This document shows, piece by piece, positions 51,743 to 60,842 of a stretch of 64,000 bases of DNA. A program made the translations under genes and the position numbers. The DNA comes from CAJWKT01 sp964465375 (GTDB taxonomy: Bacteria > Pseudomonadota > Gammaproteobacteria > Steroidobacterales > Rariloculaceae), in NCBI GenBank assembly GCA_964465375.1, contig CAYXIJ010000007.1:1-64000 (forward strand). The letters are read 5' to 3'. Positions within the stretch are counted from its first letter, which is position 1. Each line of letters opens with the position of its first letter. The notes under the pieces were generated by a model. The model had not been told where the DNA came from. It ran no database searches and saw only the letters and a list, made by a program, of their open reading frames with translations.

Positions 51743-52606
51743 TTATGATGTAACCACCTGTGCACCTAAAACGCGAGGATGGCCGGCCAGATCACAATAT
51801 GATCCTATCACTTCTAAGGAGTTAGCCTGCAGAAGCTCAGTGACCACACCAAGTTGACCAAGGCCATGCTCTACTAACAAGCGCCCACCAGAAGAAAGAT
51901 GTTTTTTTGCACCCACTACAATAACGCGGATGATATCTAAGCCATCAGCACCACCATCTAAGGCCAGCCGCGGCTCAAAACAGATATCATCCAGCAGACA
52001 AGGATCCCCCCTTTCTACGTAGGGTGGATTTGTCACAATCAGATCAAATTGCTCCCCGGAAAGAGCACTGTAGGCGCTCGATCTGAGCCAACGCACATTA
52101 AGGTCCAAGGCTAAACCATTGCTCTTTGCTACCAAAAGTGCCGCTTCACTTACATCGATCCCAGTTACGCAAGCACGAGGCCGATGCTTCTTGATAGCCA
52201 GCGCAATGGCCCCCGTACCCGTACCAATGTCTAAGATGGATATTTTGACTTTCTCAGGAATCCAGGCAAGAGCCTTCTCAACAAGAAGCTCTGTCTCTGG
52301 GCGAGGAACAAGGGTATCTGCAGTCACCGCAAACTCTAGGGAATAAAATTCCTTTTTTCCAACAAGTTGGGCAACTGGGATTCCATTAACACGCTTGGCA
52401 ATTAAATCAAGATACCGGTATTTAATCTCTAGGCGAGCAGTACGCTCGGGAAAGGCGAACACCACGCTTCGGGAAATACCAGCGGCGTGGGCGAGCAGTA
52501 CCTCTGCATCCAAACGGGGTGAAACACTGGCCCCTCGGAGCGCCTGATAACCCTGTGCTGCAAGATATCCGAGACTCGCGCTGTGATCAGAAATCTGTGT
52601 GCTCAC
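51743..52606 (-). CDS. prmC: Peptide chain release factor N5-glutamine methyltransferase
   Basis: A 287-residue SAM-dependent methyltransferase (HemK) that methylates the Gln of the GGQ motif in RF1 and RF2. The catalytic NPPY motif is in DLIVTNPPYVERGDP; motif I is ISILDIGTGTGAIALAIKK and the substrate-binding VPRPETELLVEKAL precedes it. The N-terminal helical domain (about residues 1 to 75) is present. It follows prfA by 15 bases, the usual order. Confidence 0.95.
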   Translation of the reverse strand: MSTQISDHSASLGYLAAQGYQALRGASVSPRLDAEVLLAHAAGISRSVVFAFPERTARLEIKYRYLDLIAKRVNGIPVAQLVGKKEFYSLEFAVTADTLVPRPETELLVEKALAWIPEKVKISILDIGTGTGAIALAIKKHRPRACVTGIDVSEAALLVAKSNGLALDLNVRWLRSSAYSALSGEQFDLIVTNPPYVERGDPCLLDDICFEPRLALDGGADGLDIIRVIVVGAKKHLSSGGRLLVEHGLGQLGVVTELLQANSLEVIGSYCDLAGHPRVLGAQVVTS

Positions 52607-52621
52607 GAATAGCCCCGATGC

Positions 52622-53707
52622 TTACTGATCAACCAACGCAGCCAACTGATCCGCCTGATGCTCATTAGTTAGCGATTCAATGACTTTATCCAAGCTACCT
52701 TCCAGGATATCTCCTAAATTGTATAAAGTGAGATCTATTCGATGGTCGGTCACACGGCCCTGAGGAAAATTATAAGTGCGAATTCGCTCTGAGCGATCGC
52801 CAGAACCCACTAAGTCGCGACGACGTTCAGCAGTTTCCATGCGCCGCTTCGTAACTTGAATGTCCTTCAATTTAGACGCCATCAGTGACATAGCTCGAGC
52901 CCGATTTTTATGCTGAGACCGCTCATCCTGACACTCGACAACGATTCCAGTTGGTAGGTGCGTTAATCTTACAGCGGAGTCCGTCTTGTTCACATGCTGA
53001 CCACCTGCCCCTGATGCTCGATAGGTGTCTACCCGTAAATCACTGGTATTGACTTCAACCTCTTCTGTTTCAGGCAACTCCGGCAGGACAGCTACTGTGC
53101 ACGCGGAAGTATGAATGCGTCCTTGAGATTCCGTATCTGGAACGCGTTGGACACGGTGAACGCCGGATTCAAACTTCAAATGTGCGTAGGCCCCTTTGCC
53201 TACCACCCGGCTAATAATTTCCTTAAAACCACCATGGTCGCCTTCACTGGTACTTAATACCTCTACACTCCAACCATTTTGCTCTGCATACCTGTGGTAC
53301 ATGCGAGAAAGGTCTCCCGCAAATAATGCTGCTTCATCTCCGCCCGTACCCGCGCGTATCTCAAGATAAAGATTAGCGTCATCGTCCGGATCACGCGCAA
53401 TTAAATGCAAAGATAAGCGACTTTCCTGCATTACCCGTTGATCGAGCAGGCGCTTTAACTCCTCTTCACCTAAGGCCTTTAGCTCCACATCATCGCCAGT
53501 ACGCATCTCCTCTGCAGCCTGAATGTCCTTCTCTAAAATTTGGAAGGTCTCGATATCCTTTACGATCGGATTCAGTCGAGCATATTCCCTTGAAAGATCA
53601 CGGAAACGATGCTGATCAGCAATCACCTCAGGATCAGCCAACAATTGACTAATTTCTTCGAACCGCTCAGTCATCAGGATCAATTTTTCTTGTATAGAAG
53701 TTTTCAC
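52622..53707 (-). CDS. prfA: Peptide chain release factor 1
   Basis: A 361-residue release factor reading UAA and UAG. The GGQ peptidyl-hydrolysis motif is in RASGAGGQHVNKTDSAVR near residue 230; the anticodon-like P-x-T lies in LPELPETEEVEVN; the C-terminal NFPQGRVTDHRIDLTLYN is typical. Length and neighbour prmC favour RF1 over RF2. In most gammaproteobacteria hemA is directly upstream; here mscS occupies that place and overlaps prfA by four bases. Confidence 0.96.
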   Translation of the reverse strand: MKTSIQEKLILMTERFEEISQLLADPEVIADQHRFRDLSREYARLNPIVKDIETFQILEKDIQAAEEMRTGDDVELKALGEEELKRLLDQRVMQESRLSLHLIARDPDDDANLYLEIRAGTGGDEAALFAGDLSRMYHRYAEQNGWSVEVLSTSEGDHGGFKEIISRVVGKGAYAHLKFESGVHRVQRVPDTESQGRIHTSACTVAVLPELPETEEVEVNTSDLRVDTYRASGAGGQHVNKTDSAVRLTHLPTGIVVECQDERSQHKNRARAMSLMASKLKDIQVTKRRMETAERRRDLVGSGDRSERIRTYNFPQGRVTDHRIDLTLYNLGDILEGSLDKVIESLTNEHQADQLAALVDQ

Positions 53708-54552
53708 GTGCCTGTTTGGATATGATCAATTACATGCAAATCACGCTGAGGATACGGCATAGACAAACCATTTTTTTCGATTGCGCTTTTAATGGATTCC
53801 AGTAAGTCACCACGAACCGACCAATAATCAGCGGTACGCACCCAAGGCCGCACCCCAAAATTGACACTGCTCTCACCTAGCTCCAATAAGAACACAGCAG
53901 CAGGAGGTTCCTCTAAAAGTCGACTTTCTTGCATTAGCACGCCCTGAATCAGAGCCTTAGCCTTCCCTATTTCATCGTTATAGCTGATCCCTATCACAAG
54001 ATCGATACGACGCTTTTCCTCGGCAGAATAGTTAGTGATGGTGTCAGCGTAAATTAGTCCGTTAGGAACTGTGATAACACGATTATCCGGCGTTTTGAGA
54101 ATCGTATTGAAAATGCTGATGCTCTCCACACTACCGCTAATGCCGGCAGTGTCAACAAAATCACCTACCTTAAATGGCCGGAACAACACTAACATTACAC
54201 CCGCCGCAAAATTTGCCAGCGAGTCTCGCAATGCCAGACCAACAGCCAAACCAGCAGCCCCGATGACCGCAAGAAAAGAAGTAGTGGGAATCCCAAGCAC
54301 CCCCAAAGCACTAACTACCACAACAACCATCAACACTACATAGGTGATACTGGACAAAAACTGTACTAGAGTTGAGTCCACTTTAGCCTTACTAACAGCC
54401 TTTCTTATCCAAGAAATCACTGCCTTAGCAACCCATCTTCCAGCTACAACTATTAAGGCAGCAGCCAACAGCTTGCCGCTCCAGCTAAGCAGCATTGCCC
54501 CCAGCATGACCGGATCTAGTGAATCGCTAAATATCTCTAAAAGATTCTTCAT
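53704..54552 (-). CDS. mscS: Small-conductance mechanosensitive channel
   Basis: A 282-residue MscS-type channel that opens under hypo-osmotic shock. Three N-terminal membrane segments lead to the Gly/Ala-rich pore helix VIGAAGLAVGLALRDSLANF near residue 100. The beta-domain follows with FRPFKVGDFVDTAGISGSVE and ITVPNGLIYADTITNYS. Usual length for the E. coli-like type. Overlap with prfA (ATGA) implies co-translation. Confidence 0.94.
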   Translation of the reverse strand: MKNLLEIFSDSLDPVMLGAMLLSWSGKLLAAALIVVAGRWVAKAVISWIRKAVSKAKVDSTLVQFLSSITYVVLMVVVVVSALGVLGIPTTSFLAVIGAAGLAVGLALRDSLANFAAGVMLVLFRPFKVGDFVDTAGISGSVESISIFNTILKTPDNRVITVPNGLIYADTITNYSAEEKRRIDLVIGISYNDEIGKAKALIQGVLMQESRLLEEPPAAVFLLELGESSVNFGVRPWVRTADYWSVRGDLLESIKSAIEKNGLSMPYPQRDLHVIDHIQTGT

Positions 54553-54651
54553 TCCTACCCCCCCTCATGTGCTCCCTCAATTATCATAGACAAATACTCA
54601 CCCAAATTGTCAGGGTATCCCACAGGGATCACAAGGTAATAAGACTATCCG

Positions 54652-56487
54652 GTGAGTCGGGGGCTTTGTGATCAGGTATCATTCACATTCCTAAAATGGA
54701 GTAGCTCGATCAGACTCACTCTCCTTATAGTCATCACCGGCCTGGTAGCTTGCGCATCAGTACCAGCCCAAAATCAATCCGCCCGAAAACGCGTGGATGT
54801 TGATTCCCATGTGCTTCTGGCGGAAATTGCATGGAATCGGCAACAATTTGAGGAGGCTGTAGGGCATTATCTAGCAGGCTCTAACATTTCTGAAGACCCC
54901 GCATTGGCAGAACGCACCTCACTCGCAGCCCACCAATTTAACCTTAACAACATCGGCCTCCAAGCCGCTAATCGTTGGCTCAATCTGAGCCCGACGGATC
55001 CCCGGGCACATCAATTTCTTGGAATATTTGAATTTCGTTCAGGAAATTTGGAAAGGACCCATGAATTGTTCACTGACCTGATGAGTTTGGATGAAAATAA
55101 AACTGCGGGGCTTGAGCTAATAGTAGAAGGATTGGTTAATGAGGAGGACACTGAAGACGCTATGGCCGTGCTAGGCCGCGTTGTCGGGGCGCATGCAGAT
55201 ATTGCTACCGGGCGCTATGGGTTGGCCCAAATAGCTCTGCGTTCTGGTGACTTTGAGAAAACACTGATCAACGCTGAACTGGCGGCAACCTTGGCACCCG
55301 ATTGGGTCGCTGCGCAACTTTTGTATGCCCGAACTCTACTCGTTGTTGGGCGTACCGAAGATGCACTAGAGCTTGCAGGGCATTTTGCACAAGAGCAACC
55401 AACAGTGGCAGTGCGCTTGCAATACGCTGAACTCCTAATCTCAGCGGGACACGGAAGTGAAGCCCGAGAAATACTTCACATTATTCTAGAAGAAAATCCT
55501 GGTCACACAGCAGCTGTCAGGGCCTTAGGGTTTCTTTCATTAGCAGAAAACGACCTCGAGACTTCCAGAAATTTCTTCAACGAACTGAGGGCGGAGCCAC
55601 GCTATCGAAATGAAGCATTTTATTACCTAGGGCGTATTGCCGAAAATAATGAAAATTTCCTCCAAGCTATGCGCTCCTACTCACGAGTGACAGAAGGTGT
55701 AAATGCTGTCGAAGCCCAACTTAGGGCCGCTAACTTACTCTTTACGCGACTAGGTGATTCTGAAAGTGCTCTCCAGCATCTAAAGGATTTCGGTGCTGCT
55801 AATCCAAACTACAATACTGAAATGGTTGTCGCTGGGAGTGAAGTGCTGGCTAGAATGGGTCGAATTGACGACGCAATGAACCTGATTAACAAGGCCCTGG
55901 AAGAAGATACGGAGGATGAAATTCTGCATGATGCCCGTGTCCAGCTCTACATTGCCATGGCCCAAAAAGCCGAGAACCAGCTGAGCCTAGACGAAGCTCA
56001 AGCACTGCTCAGAAAGGGCCTCAGACTTTATTCTAAGAACACGTCGCTTCGCTATGCCCAAGCGCTCATCTATCAGAAGCAGGGCCGTATCCGAAGGGCC
56101 ATAAACATATTGAGAAACCTAGTTGAGGAAAACCCCAACGACGCAGGGTTATTGAACGCGCTGGGTTACTTGATAGCAGACCAAGGACGCCAACATCAGG
56201 AAGCACGAGCTTATATACAAAAAGCACTAGCAATAGAACCAGATAACCCAGCCATTATTGATAGTATGGGATGGGTACTTTTTCGTTTAGGTCAATATAA
56301 GGCGGCATTAGATTATCTAGAGCGTGCATACCGCTTATTTCCTGATCCCGAAATTGCAGCCCATTTGGTAGATGTGTACTGGGTAGAAAACAGAAAAAAC
56401 CAAGCGTTAAAATTACTTGAAGAAGCACTTCAAGATAATCCTGACAATCCACTTCTCATGGAGGTCAAGCGGCGTATTCAGCCATGA
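54652..56487 (+). CDS. TPR-repeat outer-membrane-type lipoprotein
   Basis: A 611-residue tetratricopeptide protein with a GTG start. The signal peptide ends in a lipobox (GLVACAS, Cys about residue 35). At least ten TPR-like units follow, for example LLAEIAWNRQQFEEAVGHYL, AVRALGFLSLAENDLETSRN and PAIIDSMGWVLFRLGQYKAA. This is the conserved TPR protein that sits just upstream of lolB in many gammaproteobacteria. Probably an outer-membrane-anchored scaffold; function not established. It overlaps lolB by four bases. Divergent from mscS across a 99-base gap. Confidence 0.9.
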   Translation: MSRGLCDQVSFTFLKWSSSIRLTLLIVITGLVACASVPAQNQSARKRVDVDSHVLLAEIAWNRQQFEEAVGHYLAGSNISEDPALAERTSLAAHQFNLNNIGLQAANRWLNLSPTDPRAHQFLGIFEFRSGNLERTHELFTDLMSLDENKTAGLELIVEGLVNEEDTEDAMAVLGRVVGAHADIATGRYGLAQIALRSGDFEKTLINAELAATLAPDWVAAQLLYARTLLVVGRTEDALELAGHFAQEQPTVAVRLQYAELLISAGHGSEAREILHIILEENPGHTAAVRALGFLSLAENDLETSRNFFNELRAEPRYRNEAFYYLGRIAENNENFLQAMRSYSRVTEGVNAVEAQLRAANLLFTRLGDSESALQHLKDFGAANPNYNTEMVVAGSEVLARMGRIDDAMNLINKALEEDTEDEILHDARVQLYIAMAQKAENQLSLDEAQALLRKGLRLYSKNTSLRYAQALIYQKQGRIRRAINILRNLVEENPNDAGLLNALGYLIADQGRQHQEARAYIQKALAIEPDNPAIIDSMGWVLFRLGQYKAALDYLERAYRLFPDPEIAAHLVDVYWVENRKNQALKLLEEALQDNPDNPLLMEVKRRIQP

Positions 56488-57074
56488 AAATCCGAACAAT
56501 ATGGCCTGCCCTTGCTGTAGCCTTAGCCGGCTGCGTCCATACTCCTACAGCTGAAGATGGATTGAGTTATGAACAGCACCGAACCCAACTCGAAAACCTT
56601 GAAAGCTGGCATATGAGCGGTCGAATTGCAGTAGACACAGGCGAACGTGCCTATCAAGGCCGATTCCAATGGCGACAACATGGCGATAGCGTAGAATTCT
56701 TAGTTCGGGGCCCAATTGGTGTAGGCCTGATGCAGATCAAGGGCCCAATGAATTCACTCACCGTAACGAGCAACGGTAAAACTTGGCAACTAGAGGATCC
56801 CGAAAAGGATCTTTCCGAATTAATGGGATGGTGGCTACCAATTAGCAGTCTACGCAACTGGTTAATAGGCATACCAGACCCCAGCTACGCAGGTATTGAG
56901 ACTTTTGGGCCAGCGGGTGCTATCGAATCTCTCAATCAACGATTTTGGGAGTTACACTTCAAAAATTATCAATTATCAGCTGGTTTGATGCTTCCAAGTC
57001 GCGTCGACCTTAGTCATAAAACACTACAACTCAGGGTTATTATTGATAACTGGACACCAGACACCTTGAACTGA
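56484..57074 (+). CDS. lolB: Outer-membrane lipoprotein insertase LolB
   Basis: A 196-residue lipoprotein that receives lipoproteins from LolA and inserts them in the outer membrane. Signal peptide with lipobox LAGC (Cys about residue 17), then LESWHMSGRIAVDTGERAYQ and GRFQWRQHGDSVEFLVRGPI, the family's first strands, and ELMGWWLPISSLRNWLIG, the conserved helix. In related genomes ispE follows directly; here a tRNA does. Confidence 0.92.
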   Translation: MKIRTIWPALAVALAGCVHTPTAEDGLSYEQHRTQLENLESWHMSGRIAVDTGERAYQGRFQWRQHGDSVEFLVRGPIGVGLMQIKGPMNSLTVTSNGKTWQLEDPEKDLSELMGWWLPISSLRNWLIGIPDPSYAGIETFGPAGAIESLNQRFWELHFKNYQLSAGLMLPSRVDLSHKTLQLRVIIDNWTPDTLN

Positions 57075-57110
57075 ATAGCTTACCCGCAGGACAATACGGG
57101 GAAAGCCGAA

Positions 57111-57185
57111 TGGGGTGTAGCCAAGTGGTAAGGCAACGGGTTTTGATCCCGTGATTCGCAGGTTCGAGTCCTGCCACCCCAGCCA
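57111..57185 (+). tRNA. tRNA-Gln (anticodon TTG)
   Basis: A 75-base cloverleaf: acceptor TGGGGTG pairs with CACCCCA, followed by G and an encoded CCA at 57183-57185. The D-arm is AGCCAAGTGGTAAGGC, the anticodon stem ACGGG/CCCGT encloses TTTTGAT with anticodon TTG at 57143-57145, and the T-arm contains GGTTCGAGTCC. Position between lolB and prs is the usual one for tRNA-Gln in this gene neighbourhood. The gatCAB genes at 42080 suggest this tRNA may be charged by the amidation route. Confidence 0.98.
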
Positions 57186-57219
57186 CTTTGTATTTTGTAA
57201 TTTTTAATAGGAGACTGCC

Positions 57220-58173
57220 TTGGACCCGGGGACAACAACTGTATTCTCAGGCAATGCCCATCCATCTCTAGCCAGTGACATCGCCCATCACCTACATTTG
57301 CCCTTGGGCAAAATCAGTGTTGGGCGCTTCAGTGATGGTGAAGTAAACGTGGAAATCATGGAGAACATTCGTGGTCGAGACGTTTATCTGGTGCAATCCA
57401 CATGCCCCCCAACGAACGATAATTTGGTGGAGCTACTCGTGATGGCAGATGCCTGCCAGCGGGCATCAGCCGCACGAATCACTGCCCTGATGCCATATTT
57501 TGGGTACGCCCGCCAGGACCGCCGCCCGCGCGCCACTCGCGTACCTATAACAGCTAAACTTATTGCCAACCTGATCGGTTCGTCTGGCATCGGACGAGTT
57601 CTTACCGTGGATTTACATGCTGATCAGATCCAAGGGTTTTTTGATATCCCAGTGGACAACGTTTACGCCTCACCTGTACTGCTGGGTGATGCGTGGAAAC
57701 AAGAGTATAAGGATATGGTAGTAGTATCCCCAGACGTAGGAGGCGTAGTTCGGGCCCGAGCCCTCGCAAAGCGCCTTGATGATGCAGACCTAGCGATCAT
57801 CGACAAACGGCGGCCGCAAGCCAATATGGCTCAGGTTATGAACGTGATTGGTGAGGTTTCTGGCAAAACCTGTGTGCTTATTGATGATTTGGTCGATACT
57901 GCAGGAACTCTTTGTGAAGCGGGCCGAATACTAAAAGAACGGGGTGCTGTGCGAGTAGTTGCCTATATAACGCATCCTGTACTATCTGGCCCTGCTGTTA
58001 AGCGGATTGAAAAATCGGAACTAGATGAATTAGTAGTCACCGATACCATTCCTCTCAGCAAAACGGCCAAGGCCTGTACCCGTATCCGCCAACTGAGTGT
58101 AGCGGAACTCCTTGCCGAAACAATTCGACGCATTAGCGATGCAGAATCTGTTAGTTCATTGTATCTGGACTAG
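57220..58173 (+). CDS. prs: Ribose-phosphate pyrophosphokinase
   Basis: A 317-residue PRPP synthase, making PRPP from ribose 5-phosphate and ATP. Motifs: FGYARQDRRPRATRVPITAK near residue 95 for ATP, DLHADQIQGFFDIPVDN with the metal-binding His, and the PRPP loop CVLIDDLVDTAGTLCEAG near 220. The start is a TTG with AGGAG seven bases upstream, 34 bases after the tRNA-Gln; no ATG gives a full-length protein. Confidence 0.97.
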   Translation: MDPGTTTVFSGNAHPSLASDIAHHLHLPLGKISVGRFSDGEVNVEIMENIRGRDVYLVQSTCPPTNDNLVELLVMADACQRASAARITALMPYFGYARQDRRPRATRVPITAKLIANLIGSSGIGRVLTVDLHADQIQGFFDIPVDNVYASPVLLGDAWKQEYKDMVVVSPDVGGVVRARALAKRLDDADLAIIDKRRPQANMAQVMNVIGEVSGKTCVLIDDLVDTAGTLCEAGRILKERGAVRVVAYITHPVLSGPAVKRIEKSELDELVVTDTIPLSKTAKACTRIRQLSVAELLAETIRRISDAESVSSLYLD

Positions 58174-58252
58174 AAACCGTGTTACCACATTGCATTTGGA
58201 CAAAATCCGAGTTGCCCTGCTATCATCCCGCGCCCTTAGAGAGGAAAGTGTT

Positions 58253-58957
58253 ATGAATGCCGATTTCGAGCTGGAGGTCAGCTCAAGAGACCTGAAAGGT
58301 AAGGGCTCAAGCCGACGCCTGCGTCGCTCAGGAAAAATACCGGCAGTAATTTATGGCGGTGGCGCAAAGCCCACGCCGATCACGCTAGATGACCATGCCT
58401 TAGCAAAACAAATGGAACAAGAAGCTTTCTTCACAAGCATTCTGAATATTGTTCTCGACGGTAACCCTCAAGCCGCGGTAATTAAAGAGGTGCAACGTCA
58501 TCCCTTTAAAACACAAGTACTGCACCTTGATTTTCAGCGAATACTGGAAGACGAGAAAATAAATCTGAACGTTCCTATACATTTCCTTGGTGAAGAAACG
58601 GCCAAAGGTGTCACGGAAAGGGACGGAGTGCTTGCTCGACTTGTAACGGAAGTAGAGGTAGCCTGTCTGCCCAAGGATTTACCCGAATTTTTAGAACTAG
58701 ATGTATCGGAGCTGGATCTCAATCAAGTTCTACTTTTATCCGACATAACCCCCCCAGAAGGTGTTGAGTTGGTACCACTGTCTCATGACCAAGATGGTCC
58801 GGTGGTAGGTATCAACCCAGCGCGCCAAGAAGAAGAGGAAGAAATCGAGGTTGAGGAGGATGAGATGTTGGCCGAGGGCGAAGAGGCTGAGGAAAGCTCT
58901 GAGGAAGAAGAAACCGCAAAAGGCGAAGAAACGCCTAAGGAGGATCCCTCTAGTTGA
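58253..58957 (+). CDS. rplY: Ribosomal protein bL25, long CTC/TL5 form
   Basis: A 234-residue protein from ATG 58253 (GAGG eight bases upstream; the frame is open into prs). The N-terminal L25 domain starts FELEVSSRDLKGKGSSRRLR, then KIPAVIYGGG, which binds 5S rRNA. The C-terminal CTC domain includes IHFLGEETAKGV and SDITPPEGVEL. After about residue 190 is a long acidic Glu-rich tail, unusual in length but found in marine species. A terminator follows at 58984. Confidence 0.94.
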   Translation: MNADFELEVSSRDLKGKGSSRRLRRSGKIPAVIYGGGAKPTPITLDDHALAKQMEQEAFFTSILNIVLDGNPQAAVIKEVQRHPFKTQVLHLDFQRILEDEKINLNVPIHFLGEETAKGVTERDGVLARLVTEVEVACLPKDLPEFLELDVSELDLNQVLLLSDITPPEGVELVPLSHDQDGPVVGINPARQEEEEEIEVEEDEMLAEGEEAEESSEEEETAKGEETPKEDPSS

Positions 58958-58983
58958 ATACATAATATTCCCGAGATTTTTAA

Positions 58984-59006
58984 GGCCGCCCCAGGGCGGC
59001 CTTTTT
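58984..59006 (+). terminator. Intrinsic terminator after rplY
   Basis: GGCCGCC and GGCGGCC form a perfect seven-pair GC-only stem around CCAG, followed directly by TTTTT. A textbook Rho-independent terminator, 26 bases after the rplY stop. It may partly separate prs-rplY from pth-ychF. Confidence 0.92.
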
Positions 59007-59078
59007 ACTAAGAAGAAATTACAAAAACTGCTTAACAATAACCACCACACTTACACCTAAATGCTAGGATGGGGTGCA

Positions 59079-59711
59079 ATGAAAACTAAAATCGATTTAA
59101 TTGTCGGATTGGGTAACCCAGGGACACAGTACCTCGCTACCCGTCACAATGCAGGATTTTGGTTCATAGACCTACTGTCCCAAAAATACACTGGGATATT
59201 CCGCAATGAAAAAAGGTTTCACGGAGATGTCGCACAAATCAGCATCGACAACCGGCGCATTTGGCTGCTAAAACCTCAGACTTATATGAATGAAAGTGGA
59301 CGCTCCGTTGAAGCTATAACAAATTATTACGACATTTCTCTTGAAAGCACGCTCATAGCACACGATGATCTAGACCTTGAACCTGGTAGAACAAAACTTA
59401 AATTTTCCGGCGGCCATGGAGGACATAATGGTTTGCGGGATGTGGCTCGATGCGTTGGAAACGTTTTTTGGCGATTGCGCTTTGGTATCGGGCACCCAGG
59501 ACCCGGGCAACAAAAGATCGTGACCGACTACGTACTAAAACGCGCTTCCGGAGAAGATGAAACAAAAATTCTAGATGCAGTTGGATCTGCTGTGGAGATC
59601 ATACCCATCTTTCTACAACACGGAGAAGGCAGAGCAAAGAACCTCCTTCACAAACAAGGTGCTGAAATAAATTTGGGGCAAGAATCGGTCGAATCAAGTA
59701 CCCAAGAGTAG
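59079..59711 (+). CDS. pth: Peptidyl-tRNA hydrolase
   Basis: About 210 residues from ATG 59079, chosen because the family starts a few residues before LIVGLGNPG; ATG 59061 is also open. Motifs: IVGLGNPGTQYLATRHNAGF with the catalytic His, LLKPQTYMNESGRSV, and KFSGGHGGHNGLRDV with the catalytic Asp context. It recycles peptidyl-tRNAs dropped by the ribosome. Usual position between rplY and ychF. Confidence 0.95.
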   Translation: MKTKIDLIVGLGNPGTQYLATRHNAGFWFIDLLSQKYTGIFRNEKRFHGDVAQISIDNRRIWLLKPQTYMNESGRSVEAITNYYDISLESTLIAHDDLDLEPGRTKLKFSGGHGGHNGLRDVARCVGNVFWRLRFGIGHPGPGQQKIVTDYVLKRASGEDETKILDAVGSAVEIIPIFLQHGEGRAKNLLHKQGAEINLGQESVESSTQE

Positions 59712-59716
59712 GTTTA

Positions 59717-60808
59717 GTGGGAATTGCTTGTGGAATAGTCGGCTTGCCTAATGTAGGCAAATCAACGCTTTTTAACGCGCTGACCCATTCCCAAGTCCCT
59801 GCAGAAAACTACCCATTTTGCACTATCAATCCTAATGTAGGCGTAGTCGCCGTTCCAGACCATAGACTAGAAACTATCTCAGCTGTTGTAAAACCCAAGC
59901 GTAAGGTGGCCGCGATAATTGAGTTCGTTGATATCGCGGGTCTCGTGAAAGGTGCCTCCAAGGGCGAGGGCTTAGGCAATCAGTTTCTGACTCACATTCG
60001 ACAAACTGACGCTATTGCCTGTCTCACGCGCTGTTTTGACAGCGAGAATATTGTTCATGTATCTGGGCAAATTGATCCGATTCATGACATCCAAGTGATC
60101 GACACCGAGCTCATGCTGGCAGACTTGGAAAGCTTAGAACAGAGTCTGGACAAAGCTGAGCGCCACGTGAGAAGTCAGGAAAAACAAGCGATTGCCAGAC
60201 GAAACTTTCTAAAAAAGATTGTCAGCGAGTTAGGGAGAGGGAAACGAGCAAGGGACGTGGAGCTCGCGGTCGGCGAAATTCAATTCATGAAAGAAATGTC
60301 TCTATTAACAGCCAAGCCGATTATGTACCTGGCTAACGTCTCCGAGGAAAAATTAACAAAAAATCCTCTCTTGGAAAAAGTGCAAACTTACGCGAGACAC
60401 ATGAAAACAGAAATCATTACTGTCAATGCAAAATTGGAGGCTGATCTGGCCCAACTTGAAAATTCTGAGCGGTCGGGCTTTCTTTCCGAGTTCGGCCTTG
60501 GGGAGCCAAGTCTAACCAGAGTAATCCAATCTGCCTATCGTCTCCTGACACTCCAAACTTTCTATACTACTGGACCCAAAGAAGTTCGCGCCTGGACAAT
60601 AAAGCGTGGCACAACCGCTTACGAGGCTGCTGGATTGATTCACAAAGACTTTCAACGTGGGTTCATCCGTGCAGAAGTTACTAATCACAAGGACTTCGTG
60701 AAACTAGGCGGCGAACAAGGTGCCCGGGAAGCAGGAAAGCTTCACATAGAAGGCAAAAATTATGTAGTTCAGGGGGGCGATGTTATTCGATTTAGATTTA
60801 ATGTTTAG
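59717..60808 (+). CDS. ychF: Redox-regulated ATPase/GTPase YchF (OLA1)
   Basis: A 363-residue Obg-related ATPase with GTG start five bases after pth. P-loop GIVGLPNVGKSTLFNALT at residues 6 to 23; switch region FVDIAGLVKGASKGEGLGN; nucleotide-specificity loop near LANVSEEK, where OLA1 proteins lack the NKxD motif of GTPases and use ATP. The C-terminal TGS domain contains TFYTTGPKEVRAWTI and HKDFQRGFIRAEV. Associated with ribosomes and stress response. Confidence 0.96.
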   Translation: MGIACGIVGLPNVGKSTLFNALTHSQVPAENYPFCTINPNVGVVAVPDHRLETISAVVKPKRKVAAIIEFVDIAGLVKGASKGEGLGNQFLTHIRQTDAIACLTRCFDSENIVHVSGQIDPIHDIQVIDTELMLADLESLEQSLDKAERHVRSQEKQAIARRNFLKKIVSELGRGKRARDVELAVGEIQFMKEMSLLTAKPIMYLANVSEEKLTKNPLLEKVQTYARHMKTEIITVNAKLEADLAQLENSERSGFLSEFGLGEPSLTRVIQSAYRLLTLQTFYTTGPKEVRAWTIKRGTTAYEAAGLIHKDFQRGFIRAEVTNHKDFVKLGGEQGAREAGKLHIEGKNYVVQGGDVIRFRFNV

Positions 60809-60842
60809 AAAAACCTAACCGGACAAGTGTCTTTTTGAATTT

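Noticed and set aside
58840..58950. Purine-rich repetitive stretch in rplY
   Set aside because: It is the coding sequence of the Glu-rich C-terminal tail of bL25, not a separate repeat element.
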